Position numbers and translations under genes: made by a program. The notes beneath the pieces were generated by a model. The model made no database searches. It worked only from the letters and a program-made list of their open reading frames with translations, and was not told the origin of the DNA. A stretch of 64,000 nucleotides of DNA. Origin: Tautonia sociabilis (lineage in GTDB: Bacteria > Planctomycetota > Planctomycetia > Isosphaerales > Isosphaeraceae). Shown here one piece after another: positions 51,525 to 59,826 of this stretch. The DNA lies in assembly GCF_003977685.1 (NCBI RefSeq), contig NZ_RYZH01000031.1, forward strand, positions 23,410-87,409, written 5' to 3'. How positions within the stretch are numbered: the first letter of the stretch is position 1; the number at the start of each line of letters is the position of its first letter.

Positions 51525-53314
51525 CGCTCGGGCCTCGCGCCGGGGGTCTCGGAGACGGAAACGGTGGTGAACTCGCCATCGCCCCCCCTTGGGGAGACGG
51601 GGGGGACCGCGGGAAGGGCGGTCGGGTCGGCGGCGGTGCCGGCGGCGGAGGCCGGCCGGGAGTCCTGGCGGGCGAGGACGATGGCGCCGACGATGGCGGC
51701 GGTCAGCATCAGGCCGGCGACCTCGAAGGGGACGACGTATCGGGTCATCAGCTCGTCGCCGACGGCCCGGGGCATGTCGGCCACCACCGCCGAGGCGGTC
51801 GCCGCCGGGCTCCGGGGGGACAACCACGGGCCGGACTCCCCGACCGAGAAGGCGATTGGCGCCCCAGGCGGGGCGATGGCCAGGAGCGGGCCGCCCGCCC
51901 CGACGGCGAGCCGGGAGCCGACCCCCGCCGACCGATCGACCGGGAGCTCGACCGGCCCGGGATCCTCGACGTCCGGGCCGATCTCCCAGGAGAGCACCGA
52001 GGGAGCGGCCGGGGCCTCGTCGCCGGGCGAGGCGGAGGCCAGCGAGGCCGGGCCGACCAGGGCGGCGACCCGGGAGGAGTCGGGAGCGAGGGCCAGGGCG
52101 ATCGGCACGCCGTCGAGCCCCTCGAAGGAGGCGACCTCGGCGCCGTCGGTCGCGTCGAGGACGCGGAGGCCCCAGCGGCCAGGCTCCCCGGAGACGAGCG
52201 AGGCGACGGCCACGATCGGGCCGCCGGGGTTGTCCTCAGCGGGGTCGGGATCGGGGTCGAGAGCCGGGGCCCCGGCGGCCGGGGCGCCTGGTCGGAGGTC
52301 GAGATCCCCCTGCTCGGGCTTCGGCCTCGGGGGGACCGGGCTGACGGCCAGGGCGGCGACCGGCCGGCCGGGCTCGGTGGCGATGGTGACGGCGAGAGCG
52401 TCGCCGGGGTCGGGTCGGCCCGGGGAGGGGTCCCAGACCTTGACGACGCGATCGGCCCCGGCGGTGACGAGCAGGCCGTCGGGGGTGAAGCTCATCGCGA
52501 GGATCGGCCCATCGTGGGCGGGGATGACCCGGGGCTCGGAACCGGGCCCGTCCCAGAGCCGGACCTTGCCGTCGAGGCCGGCGGCGGCGGCCAGGCGGTC
52601 GGCCGGGTCCTCGGCCGATCGCCTTGGCCCAACGGCCACCGAGGCGATGCGGCCGGCCAGGCCGCCGAGGCACTCGAACGCCGGCCGGCGGGCGAGGACG
52701 TCCCAGACGAGGACGCGGCCCAGGTCGTCGGCGGCGGCGACGAGGTCGCCATCGGGGCTGAAGCCAACGGCCGAGGCGGTCGACCCGGCGGTCGGGAAGG
52801 CCGAATCCTGCCGGCCGGAGGGGAGCCAGAGGCGGACTCGGCCGTCGAGGTCGGCCGAGGCGAGGGATCGGCCCGTCGGGCTGGCGGCCAGGGCGACGGA
52901 GGCCGGGCCGCCGACCCTCGGGTTCACACCGCCGGGGCGCGTCGCGGTGCCGGTCCACGACGACTGGCCCGGCCGTCCTCGCTCGGCGGTGATGCTGGAG
53001 CCGAGCACCCCGAAGACCCCCAGCGCCACGATCGCCGCCGGGAGCTTCCAGGCCCAGTGGCCGCTGGTCGTCTCGTCCCCCTGGATGTTCCTTGTCAGCA
53101 TGACGCCGAACAGCAGCAGGATCGACACCGCCCCGATGTAGACGAGCACCTGGATGGCCGCCAGGAATTCGGCCTCCAGCAGCACGAACTGGCAGGCGAC
53201 GGCGAAGAAGAACGCCACCAGGAACAGCGCCGCGTGGACGAGGTTCCTCGCCAGCACCGTGCCCAGGGCCGACAGCAGGCCAACAGCCGAGACGATCAGG
53301 AAGATCAACTGCAT
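51521..53314 (-). CDS. nuoJ: NuoJ with a WD40-like propeller inserted between helices 4 and 5
   Basis: This protein is 597 residues, against about 165-200 normally. Residues 1-108 hold four helices of NuoJ, including FLAAIQVLVYIGAVSILLLF (helix 3, pi-bulge region). Residues 516-549 return to NuoJ with DELMTRYVVPFEVAGLMLTA and IVGAIVLAR (helix 5). Between them, about residues 111-515, lie six or seven WD40-like blades ending in DGRVRLWLP, LGRVLVWDV, DGKVRLWDG, DRVVKVWDP, WGLRVLDA and SVLSWEI, with a Pro/Asp-rich linker near 325-365. Loop charges (positive loops 1-2 and 3-4 and C-tail) put the insert on the periplasmic side. nuoH ends 5 nt upstream and nuoK overlaps by 4 nt, so the operon is intact. 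Confidence 0.9.
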   Translation of the reverse strand: MQLIFLIVSAVGLLSALGTVLARNLVHAALFLVAFFFAVACQFVLLEAEFLAAIQVLVYIGAVSILLLFGVMLTRNIQGDETTSGHWAWKLPAAIVALGVFGVLGSSITAERGRPGQSSWTGTATRPGGVNPRVGGPASVALAASPTGRSLASADLDGRVRLWLPSGRQDSAFPTAGSTASAVGFSPDGDLVAAADDLGRVLVWDVLARRPAFECLGGLAGRIASVAVGPRRSAEDPADRLAAAAGLDGKVRLWDGPGSEPRVIPAHDGPILAMSFTPDGLLVTAGADRVVKVWDPSPGRPDPGDALAVTIATEPGRPVAALAVSPVPPRPKPEQGDLDLRPGAPAAGAPALDPDPDPAEDNPGGPIVAVASLVSGEPGRWGLRVLDATDGAEVASFEGLDGVPIALALAPDSSRVAALVGPASLASASPGDEAPAAPSVLSWEIGPDVEDPGPVELPVDRSAGVGSRLAVGAGGPLLAIAPPGAPIAFSVGESGPWLSPRSPAATASAVVADMPRAVGDELMTRYVVPFEVAGLMLTAAIVGAIVLARQDSRPASAAGTAADPTALPAVPPVSPRGGDGEFTTVSVSETPGARPER

Positions 53315-53319
53315 CGCGC

Positions 53320-54609
53320 TCACGACGGGTCCCTTCCGCCGACTCCCGGGATTGCCGCCGGGGTCCGCACCAGCCGATCCCTCCCCACCACCGGCGCCGG
53401 CCCCTCCCGGCGGGAGAGCCGGACCAGGGCCGCCAGGGCCAGCACCAGCGGCGGCAGGGTGACCAGCCAGCCCAGCAGCGGCCGATCCCGCCGCACCGCC
53501 AGCTCCAGCCAGACCGCCGCCGCCACGATGTTCACCAGGCAGAGCGGGATCAGGATCTTCCAGGCGAACCCCATCAGCCGGTCGACCCGCATCCGGGGCA
53601 GCGTGGCCCGGATCCAGAAGATCACGAAGATGATCAGGGCCACCTTCGCGACGAACCCCCCAACCAGGACGAGATTCACCAGCACCACCGAGTCGATCGC
53701 CCCGAGCGGCCAGGAGGTGAACGGCAGCATCCCGCCGCCGAGGAAGAGGGTCGTCGCCAGGCAGGAAACGCCGATGATCGCCAGGTACTCGGCCAGGAAG
53801 AACAGGCCCCAGCGCATGCCGGAATACTCGGTGTGGTAGCCGGCGATCAGCTCCGATTCGGCCTCGGGCAGGTCGAACGGGGCGCGGTTGGTCTCGGCGA
53901 TGCTGGCGATCATCAAGACGACGAACGCGACGATCCCCGGCGGCGACCCCAGGAACCAGCCCTGGTCCACCTGGGCGTTGAAGATGCCCACCAGGCTCAG
54001 GCTGCTGGCCCAGAGGATCGCCGGCACCAGCGAGAGCACCTGAGGGATCTCGTAAGAGACGAGCTGTGCCACCCCTCGCATCGAGCCCAGCAGCGCGAAC
54101 TTGTTCCGACTCGACCACCCCGCCAGGAAGACCCCCAGCACCGACAGGCTGGCCGCCGCGACGAGATAGAGCAGGCCCGAGGCCGTGTCGACCGCCGCCA
54201 GGCCGGGATAGCCCAGCCGGCTCCCCTCGGCCGGAGAAACCGCGCCGAAGGGGGCGACCTCGGCCCGGCTTCCCGAAACGCCGAAGGGAATCACCGCGAG
54301 CACGAGGAAGGCCGAGACGATCAACAGGACCGGGCCAAGCAGGTGTGTCACCGCGTCGGCGGCTCGGGGGACGATGTTCTCTTTGGTGATCAGCTTCAGC
54401 AAGTCGGCGATCGGCTGGAGCAGCCCGAAGGGGCCGACCCGGTTTGGGCCGATGCGGTCCTGGAACCGGCCGGCGACCTTCCGCTCGGCGAGCACGATGT
54501 AGGCGACCGCCAGCGGCAGGAGGCCGAAGAAGACGACCAGCCAGAGGAGCCAGGGGATCCAGGTCGGCCCGGCCAGCTCGGGCCGGACCGGGGCGATCGG
54601 CACGTTCAC
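53320..54609 (-). CDS. nuoH: NADH-quinone oxidoreductase subunit H
   Basis: This 429-residue protein starts at GTG (VNVPIAPVRPELAGPTWIPW). It has eight or more helices and all the quinone-cavity motifs: AERKVAGRFQDRIGPNRVGP, LLQPIADLLKLITKENIVP, SYEIPQVLSLVPAILWAS and ETNRAPFDLPEAESELIAGY followed by HTEYSGMRWGLFFLAEY. It links the peripheral arm (NuoB, NuoD, NuoI) to the membrane arm. A short Arg/Gly/Pro-rich tail is added. It lies 70 nt after nuoA and 5 nt before nuoJ. Confidence 0.95.
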   Translation of the reverse strand: MNVPIAPVRPELAGPTWIPWLLWLVVFFGLLPLAVAYIVLAERKVAGRFQDRIGPNRVGPFGLLQPIADLLKLITKENIVPRAADAVTHLLGPVLLIVSAFLVLAVIPFGVSGSRAEVAPFGAVSPAEGSRLGYPGLAAVDTASGLLYLVAAASLSVLGVFLAGWSSRNKFALLGSMRGVAQLVSYEIPQVLSLVPAILWASSLSLVGIFNAQVDQGWFLGSPPGIVAFVVLMIASIAETNRAPFDLPEAESELIAGYHTEYSGMRWGLFFLAEYLAIIGVSCLATTLFLGGGMLPFTSWPLGAIDSVVLVNLVLVGGFVAKVALIIFVIFWIRATLPRMRVDRLMGFAWKILIPLCLVNIVAAAVWLELAVRRDRPLLGWLVTLPPLVLALAALVRLSRREGPAPVVGRDRLVRTPAAIPGVGGRDPS

Positions 54610-54679
54610 GGAAGCTGTCTCCCTCGACCGGCGTCTCGTCTCATCGAGGACGGTCGGGACGGGATCGGATCGGATCGGA

Positions 54680-55051
54680 TCAGACCCAGCGGAGGTCGCC
54701 GGCGGCCCAGGCAAAGACCAGGGCCACGGCAAGCAGGACCAGGAACACGACCATCTCGACGAGCACGAACAGCCCGAAGCCCGCCTCGGCCAGGCCGAGG
54801 TAGCTGACCGCCCAGGGGTAGAGGAAGATCGTCTCGATGTCGAAGACCAGGAAGAGCAGGGCGTAGACGTAATACTGAATGCGGAAGCGGACCCAGGTTT
54901 CTCCCGTGGTCCGCACGCCGCACTCATAGGCTTCCCCCTTCTCGACCGACCACTTCCTCGGCGCCACCAGAGCCACGACGACCAGGGGGGCCACGGCGAA
55001 GGCGACGGCGGCCAGCAGGAGCAGGCCGATGAAGCCGTAGTTGGGCAGCAT
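54680..55051 (-). CDS. nuoA: NADH-quinone oxidoreductase subunit A
   Basis: This 123-residue protein with three helices starts at MLPNYGFIGLLLLAAVAFAV. The family signature YECGVRTTGETWVRFRIQYY is present, with the loop cysteine that sits near the quinone site, followed by LLFLVFDIETIFLYPWAV with conserved acidic residues. Longer frames upstream have no NuoA similarity. It lies between a small unknown gene and nuoH. The gene order differs from the usual nuoA-B-C-D, with nuoA here placed after nuoI. Confidence 0.95.
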   Translation of the reverse strand: MLPNYGFIGLLLLAAVAFAVAPLVVVALVAPRKWSVEKGEAYECGVRTTGETWVRFRIQYYVYALLFLVFDIETIFLYPWAVSYLGLAEAGFGLFVLVEMVVFLVLLAVALVFAWAAGDLRWV

Positions 55052-55167
55052 TGCGGGCGGTCCTTCCGGGGCGTCGCGGCGGGCGAGCCGGGCGGTGCGG
55101 GGGAAGCGGCCGAACCGGCCGGGGTCGGGGACGGCGGTGGCGGTCTCCCCGGCCGGAGCGGACTCGA

Positions 55168-55479
55168 TCAGACCGGGCGGGGCGTCGAACCGCCGGTGAC
55201 GGCCCCGGCCGGTTCGGCCGCGTCGATCGCCTCGACCTGGGTGTTGCCGTCGATGGCGACCTCGGTGATCGAGCCGTCTTCCAGGCGGAGCCGGAGGGTG
55301 GGCTGGTGGCAGTACAGGGCCTTGCCGCCCATCTCCATGCCGCCGACGGGGCGGAGGCCCTCCCCCTCGACGGTGCCGATCGTCTCGGTCATCCACCGGC
55401 GGTGGCCGACCCGGCAGTACTGGACGACCCGCACCCGGGTCCCGGGCACGTACTTCGGCTGCGGCTGGTTCAGGAACAT
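55168..55479 (-). CDS. Small soluble protein within the nuo operon, unknown
   Basis: This is a 103-residue candidate from MFLNQPQPKYVPGTRVRVVQ; a start 20 codons upstream exists. The composition is beta-rich and the pattern PGTRVRVVQYCRVGHRRWMT, then IGTVEGEGLRP, ALYCHQPTLRLRLEDGSITE and VAIDGNTQVEAI suggests a small SH3-like barrel. Two cysteines and three histidines might bind metal. It sits between nuoI and nuoA on the same strand, so it is probably co-expressed with complex I. No family is recognised. It could be an accessory or assembly factor; that is inference from position and fold impression. Confidence 0.65.
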   Translation of the reverse strand: MFLNQPQPKYVPGTRVRVVQYCRVGHRRWMTETIGTVEGEGLRPVGGMEMGGKALYCHQPTLRLRLEDGSITEVAIDGNTQVEAIDAAEPAGAVTGGSTPRPV

Positions 55480-55588
55480 CGACGGACCGACCTCCGGGAT
55501 GGCGAGGCAATCATAAAACGGGCCGCCCGGCGCGGACAAGGGCCCGGCTCGGGGCCATTGTAGCCGCCCGGTACCTGGTTTGTCGCGG

Positions 55589-56359
55589 TCAGGCGCCCGC
55601 CGGCTCGGGCTCGGGGGCCAGGGAGGCCGCCTCCCGGGCCTTGCGGAGCCGTTGCTCCTTCTTCCGGGCGACCTTGTCCCGCTCGGCCTGCTCCTCGGCG
55701 CTGGCCCACGCCTCGGGGTGCGTCCGGGCGTAGTAGGCGCTGGAGACGAGCAGGTCTTGCAGCGAGTAGACGTGAGACTGGTGCCGCTCGTAGTTGGACA
55801 GCTCGAAGTTCTGGTCCATCTTGATCGCGTCGAACGGGCAGTACTCGGCGCAGAGGCCGCAGTTCATGCAGACATCCATGTCGATGTAGAACTCCTCGGG
55901 GAGGGGGACGACCTTCCCCCGGGCGTCCTTGGCCTGGACCATCCAGATGCACTGGGGAGGGCAGACCTTCGCGCAGATGTTGCAGGAGGTGCAGCGGACG
56001 GAACCGTCCTCCTCGTCGTAGAGGAGCATCGGGAGGACCCGGAAGCGTTCCCGGGTGGGGAGGCGTTCGTCGGGGTATTCGACGGTGAAGAGGCCCTCGG
56101 TGCCGGCGTCCTGGTCGACGATCGACCCGCGGTGGTGCTCGGGACGCCGCCACCAGAGGTCGACGGGGAGATCCCCGCCCCCTCTCCTCCTGGTCGTCGC
56201 GCCGTGGCCGACGGTGAAGGTGCGGAGGAACCGCCGCATCGTGATCAGGTGCCCGGCGATCATCCCTCGGCCGAACGGCCAGAGGCCGAGCACCGCCCAG
56301 ATCGCCGATCCGACCGGCCCGAACACCCCTTGGCCGTCGCGCCTCGTCCCGTCGTTCAT
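55589..56359 (-). CDS. nuoI: NADH-quinone oxidoreductase subunit I
   Basis: This 256-residue protein starts at MNDGTRRDGQGVFGPVGSAI. The two 4Fe-4S motifs are intact: Cys123, 126, 129, 133 (CTSCNICAKVC) and Cys164, 167, 170, 174 (CMNCGLCAEYC). The N-terminal amphipathic helix region (GHLITMRRFLRTFTVGHG) precedes an unusual 35-residue insert rich in Arg, Trp and Asp before the expected TVEYPDERLP. The C-terminal tail (SAEEQAERDKVARKKEQRLR) is a long charged helix. NuoI carries clusters N6a and N6b between NuoG and NuoB. It lies 183 nt after nuoBCD. Confidence 0.93.
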   Translation of the reverse strand: MNDGTRRDGQGVFGPVGSAIWAVLGLWPFGRGMIAGHLITMRRFLRTFTVGHGATTRRRGGGDLPVDLWWRRPEHHRGSIVDQDAGTEGLFTVEYPDERLPTRERFRVLPMLLYDEEDGSVRCTSCNICAKVCPPQCIWMVQAKDARGKVVPLPEEFYIDMDVCMNCGLCAEYCPFDAIKMDQNFELSNYERHQSHVYSLQDLLVSSAYYARTHPEAWASAEEQAERDKVARKKEQRLRKAREAASLAPEPEPAGA

Positions 56360-56542
56360 CGTCCCCACCAACCTTTCCTGCGATGCGAGTGGGCAAGATC
56401 GCCCGGGGAGTGCCCGGGGGCGATCCCCTCGAAGAGGGGCCTCAGGGCCGGCCCGAGCGGAGGCTCGGGGCCCGGGGCCCAAGCCCGGCCGTCCCTCGGA
56501 GCGCGGCTCGCATGGCGGCCTCCCATGATCGCTCGGCCCTCC

Positions 56543-59248
56543 TCACCGATCCACCTCTCCGAGGACGATGTCCAGGCTGCCGAGGATGCCCACCACGTCG
56601 GCGACCGTGTGGCCGAGGCACATGGTTTCCAGAGCCGTGAGATTGATGAAGCTCGGGCTGCGGACGTGGTAGCGGTAGGCGGTCGGGCCGCCGTCGGCGA
56701 CAACGTAGAAGCCGAGCTCCCCCTTGGCGTTCTCGACCCGGGAGTACGCCTCTCCGGCGGGGACCTTGATCTGGTAGCTCTTCTTGCCGGGGAGGATCGG
56801 TCCCTCGGGCAGGTCGCGGAGGGCCTGCTTGAGGATGCGGACGCTCTCGCGCATCTCCAGCAGGCGGACGTAGTAACGGTCGTAGACGTCGCAGCCGGTG
56901 CCGGTGACGACCTCGAAGTCGAAGCGGTCGTAGATGGAGTAGGGGGCGGCTCGGCGGATGTCGTAGGGCACGTTCGAGGCGCGGAGGACCGGACCGGCGG
57001 CCGAGTAGGCGATGGCCTGCTCCCGGGAGAGGAGGCCGACTCCCCGGGAGCGGTCCTTGAAGATCTCGTTCTCGGAGAGCAGGCGGTCGAGCTCGTCGAT
57101 CTTGCGGTCGAGCCGGTCGGAGACGATGGCTCGGCAGCGGTCGAGCCAGCCGGGGGGGAGGTCGAAGGCGACGCCGCCGAAGCGGAAGTAGTTGCACATC
57201 ATCCGGCTGCCAGCGGCCCACTCGAAGAGGTCGAGGATCAGCTCGCGCTCCTCGATCGCGTAGAGCGCCGGCGTGAAGAAGGCGCCCAGGTCGTTCAGCA
57301 GGAAGCCGATCGACCACATGTGGCTGGCGATCCGGTTCAGCTCGGCCATGATCACCCGGATGTACTCGGCGCGCTCGGGAACCTTGGCGTCGTCCCCCAT
57401 GAGCTGCTCGACGGCCAGGGCGTAGCCGAAGTTGTTGAGCATCGAGGTGAAGTAGTCGAGCCGGTCGGTGAACGGGAAGTTCATCAGGAACGTGTTCCGC
57501 TCGCCGATCTTCTCGTGGTTGCGGTGCATGTAGCCCATCACGGGCTTCAGACCGACGACCGTCTCGCCGTCGACGCGCAGGTTCATGCGGAAGACGCCGT
57601 GCGTCGACGGGTGCTGCGGCCCGATGCTCAACACGAACTGGTCGGTGTCCAACTCCTGCACGTCGACGCCGGTCCCCTCGGGCATCCGGCCGGCCCCCTT
57701 GACGTCGGCGGCGGGGTCGAGCCGATCCCAGCCGGAGAAGGAGCGGGGGATCTTGACATTCGAGCCGAAGGGGTTCAGCTCCTCGGCGCGGCGGTGCTGC
57801 CCCTGGCCGTCGTCAATTCGGCTGGGGAAGACCTTGGCCGGGGCCTCGTAGTAGGGCTCCAGGTAGTCCTTGCGGAGGGGATGGTAGGCAAAGCCCTCCC
57901 ACATGAGGATGCGAGTCAGATTTGGGTGCCCGGCGAAGCGGACGCCCATCATGTCGAACACCTCGCGCTCCTGGAAGTCGGCCCCCGGCCAAACGGAGAT
58001 GACCGAGGGGACCTCGCCGGCCCCCTCGGCCTCCGCCGTTCGGACGCGCAGCTCGATCAGGGAGCCGGGCCTCGCCGTGCTGTCGAGGTGGTAATTCACC
58101 TCGATGCAGTCCTCGTAGTGCACGGACTGGAGGCTGGCGAGGTAATCGTAGCGGATCGGGTTGCGGTCCCGGAGGAAGAAGGCCACGTCGAGGAGCTTCT
58201 CGGCGGGGACGAGCAGGGCGGCGCGGACGATGGTGGCGGTTCCCGAGCCGAGTTCGGCGTCGAGGCGGGAGGCCAGTTCGGCCAGGCCCTCGTCGCCGAG
58301 CCAGACCAGGCTCGGCCGGGCGGGGGCGACCTTCAGCTTCTTCGAGGGCCGGGCGGCCGGCTTGCCCGCCGACGTCGGGGCCGAGGCGCCGGGGACGGCC
58401 TCTCCCCGGGACCGGGCCCGGATCAACTCGATCTTGCTCATCGCCCGCTGTTCGGCGGCGGGGGCGGGGGAGGGCTCGGCAGCGGCGTCGGGAGCCGGCC
58501 CGGGGGCCTCGGGCCGGGGAGCGGGGATGAGAGCCGGGCGGGGCAGGGCGGCCTCCCGGGCGTCGAGCAGGCCGGCGGCGGCCCGCTCGGCGGTCAGCTC
58601 CAGGGTGCGAACGTCGATCAGGTCGGGGCCGAACACCGGAACGGGGATGTCGCGGTCGACCTCCGGGTCGTACCAGGGGGTGTTCCCCTTGCGGCCAAGC
58701 GCGGGGATGTCCAGCCGCTCGCCGTCGATCTTCCGCTGAAGCGCGATCAGCCCGTTCAAGAGCGCCTGCGGCGTGGGAGGGCAGCCAGGGACGTAAACGT
58801 CGACCGGCAGGAACTTGTCGATGCCGGAGACGACGTTGTACCCCTCCTTGAACGGCCCCCCCCCCGAGGCGCAGGCTCCCATGCTGATGACGTACTTCGG
58901 CTCGGGCATCTGGTCGTAGAGCCGGGCGATCATCGGCATCATCGTCTTCGTGACCGTGCCGGAGACGATCATCACGTCGGCCTGTCGGGGGCTGCCGCGG
59001 AAGACCTCGGCGCCGAATCGGGCGATGTCAAACCGGCTGCTGGCCGTGCAGATCATCTCGATGCCGCAGCAGGCCAGGCCGAACCCCAGCGGCCAGAGGG
59101 CCGAGCGGCGCCCCCAGTTGTAAATGGTGTCGACCACGCCGAGCAGCTCGTCCCAGCTCGTGACCAGGACGTGCTTCTCCAGCTCGGCCTGCAGGGCCGG
59201 GTCGATGGGGATCGTCCACTCGGGGCGGGTGGTCGGCGGGGTCGGCAT
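56543..59248 (-). CDS. nuoBCD: Triple fusion of NADH-quinone oxidoreductase subunits B, C and D
   Basis: This 901-residue protein starts at MPTPPTTRPEWTIPIDPALQ. NuoB is residues about 25-180, with N2 cluster cysteines Cys60, Cys61, Cys126 and Cys156 (GLACCGIEM, GACASGG, VPGCPP). A Pro/Ala linker (about 235-310) leads to NuoC (about 315-465: ISVWPGADFQEREVFDMMGV, WEGFAYHPLRKDY). NuoD fills the rest (SIGPQHPSTHGVFRMNLRVD, MGYMHRNHEKIGERNTFLMN), including the quinone-pocket histidine. A single polypeptide therefore forms the quinone-reducing core next to NuoH. NuoCD fusions are common; the added NuoB is rare. It is the first gene of the operon. Confidence 0.95.
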   Translation of the reverse strand: MPTPPTTRPEWTIPIDPALQAELEKHVLVTSWDELLGVVDTIYNWGRRSALWPLGFGLACCGIEMICTASSRFDIARFGAEVFRGSPRQADVMIVSGTVTKTMMPMIARLYDQMPEPKYVISMGACASGGGPFKEGYNVVSGIDKFLPVDVYVPGCPPTPQALLNGLIALQRKIDGERLDIPALGRKGNTPWYDPEVDRDIPVPVFGPDLIDVRTLELTAERAAAGLLDAREAALPRPALIPAPRPEAPGPAPDAAAEPSPAPAAEQRAMSKIELIRARSRGEAVPGASAPTSAGKPAARPSKKLKVAPARPSLVWLGDEGLAELASRLDAELGSGTATIVRAALLVPAEKLLDVAFFLRDRNPIRYDYLASLQSVHYEDCIEVNYHLDSTARPGSLIELRVRTAEAEGAGEVPSVISVWPGADFQEREVFDMMGVRFAGHPNLTRILMWEGFAYHPLRKDYLEPYYEAPAKVFPSRIDDGQGQHRRAEELNPFGSNVKIPRSFSGWDRLDPAADVKGAGRMPEGTGVDVQELDTDQFVLSIGPQHPSTHGVFRMNLRVDGETVVGLKPVMGYMHRNHEKIGERNTFLMNFPFTDRLDYFTSMLNNFGYALAVEQLMGDDAKVPERAEYIRVIMAELNRIASHMWSIGFLLNDLGAFFTPALYAIEERELILDLFEWAAGSRMMCNYFRFGGVAFDLPPGWLDRCRAIVSDRLDRKIDELDRLLSENEIFKDRSRGVGLLSREQAIAYSAAGPVLRASNVPYDIRRAAPYSIYDRFDFEVVTGTGCDVYDRYYVRLLEMRESVRILKQALRDLPEGPILPGKKSYQIKVPAGEAYSRVENAKGELGFYVVADGGPTAYRYHVRSPSFINLTALETMCLGHTVADVVGILGSLDIVLGEVDR

Positions 59249-59473
59249 CGGTCTGGCCCTGGCTGTGGCGAGGGGCAAGAGGGGCGACGGCGGGGCCCGG
59301 GGCCGCCAGGCAAGCGGACGGGCGGCCCAGGGGACGGACACGGGGACGGCCCCGGGCGTTCGGCTCGGCCCAGGGGAGGCGGGGCTCGGGATCGGCGGCG
59401 GAACCCGCGCGAATTGTAGTCGCCGCGCCGGCGGCCCGCCAGTCGATCCCTTCCCGCCCGAGAGCCCTCGCCC

Positions 59474-59479
59474 CATAAT
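59474..59479 (+). promoter_or_regulatory. -10 box of a possibly leaderless transcript
   Basis: CATAAT ends 6 nt before the ATG of the small membrane gene. With normal geometry transcription would start at or next to the A of the ATG, giving an mRNA with no leader. No -35 box was recognised. Confidence 0.45.
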
Positions 59480-59485
59480 ACCGCC

Positions 59486-59731
59486 ATGCAACGGCTGCCC
59501 ATCCAGCTGAGCGTTTCGGCCCTGCTCATCGCGGTGGCGGGCGTGGCCCTCAACGTCTGGCTCTTCCGCTTCGGGCCGCTGGCCGGCCTCCTCGGCCTGA
59601 GCCTGACCAAGCACCTCGCCATCGCCTGGCTCTGCCAGACGATGGGGGTCGACCGCCGCCCCGAGGCCGCCCCCCCGAACGGCCCCGTCCCGGCCCCCTT
59701 CGCCGACGGAGCCTCCCGGGCGAAGGGCTGA
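59486..59731 (+). CDS. Small two-helix membrane protein
   Basis: This 81-residue protein from MQRLPIQLSVSALLIAVAGV has two hydrophobic helices (SALLIAVAGVALNVWLF; LAGLLGLSLTKHLAIAWLC) and a Pro/Ala-rich tail. It is transcribed divergently from the nuo operon, 237 nt away, and could share its control region. No family is recognised. The ATG directly follows a good -10 box, supporting a real gene. Function unknown. Confidence 0.6.
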   Translation: MQRLPIQLSVSALLIAVAGVALNVWLFRFGPLAGLLGLSLTKHLAIAWLCQTMGVDRRPEAAPPNGPVPAPFADGASRAKG

Positions 59732-59826
59732 GCCTCCCCCCAGCCCGAGAATCCCGAGTGGGCGCCGATCGGCCCGGCCGCTACAGTACCGACCCGGGGC
59801 AGGGACGCCCCGAGGAGGGACCCCCG

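Noticed and set aside
51521..53314. The idea that the WD40 part is a separate gene between two pieces of NuoJ.
   Set aside because: There is no stop codon or internal start with support; the frame is continuous and helix 5 of NuoJ follows the propeller in the same frame.
53315..54118. An N-terminal extension of NuoJ.
   Set aside because: It overlaps nuoH out of frame, and the first NuoJ helix begins right at the ATG at 53314.
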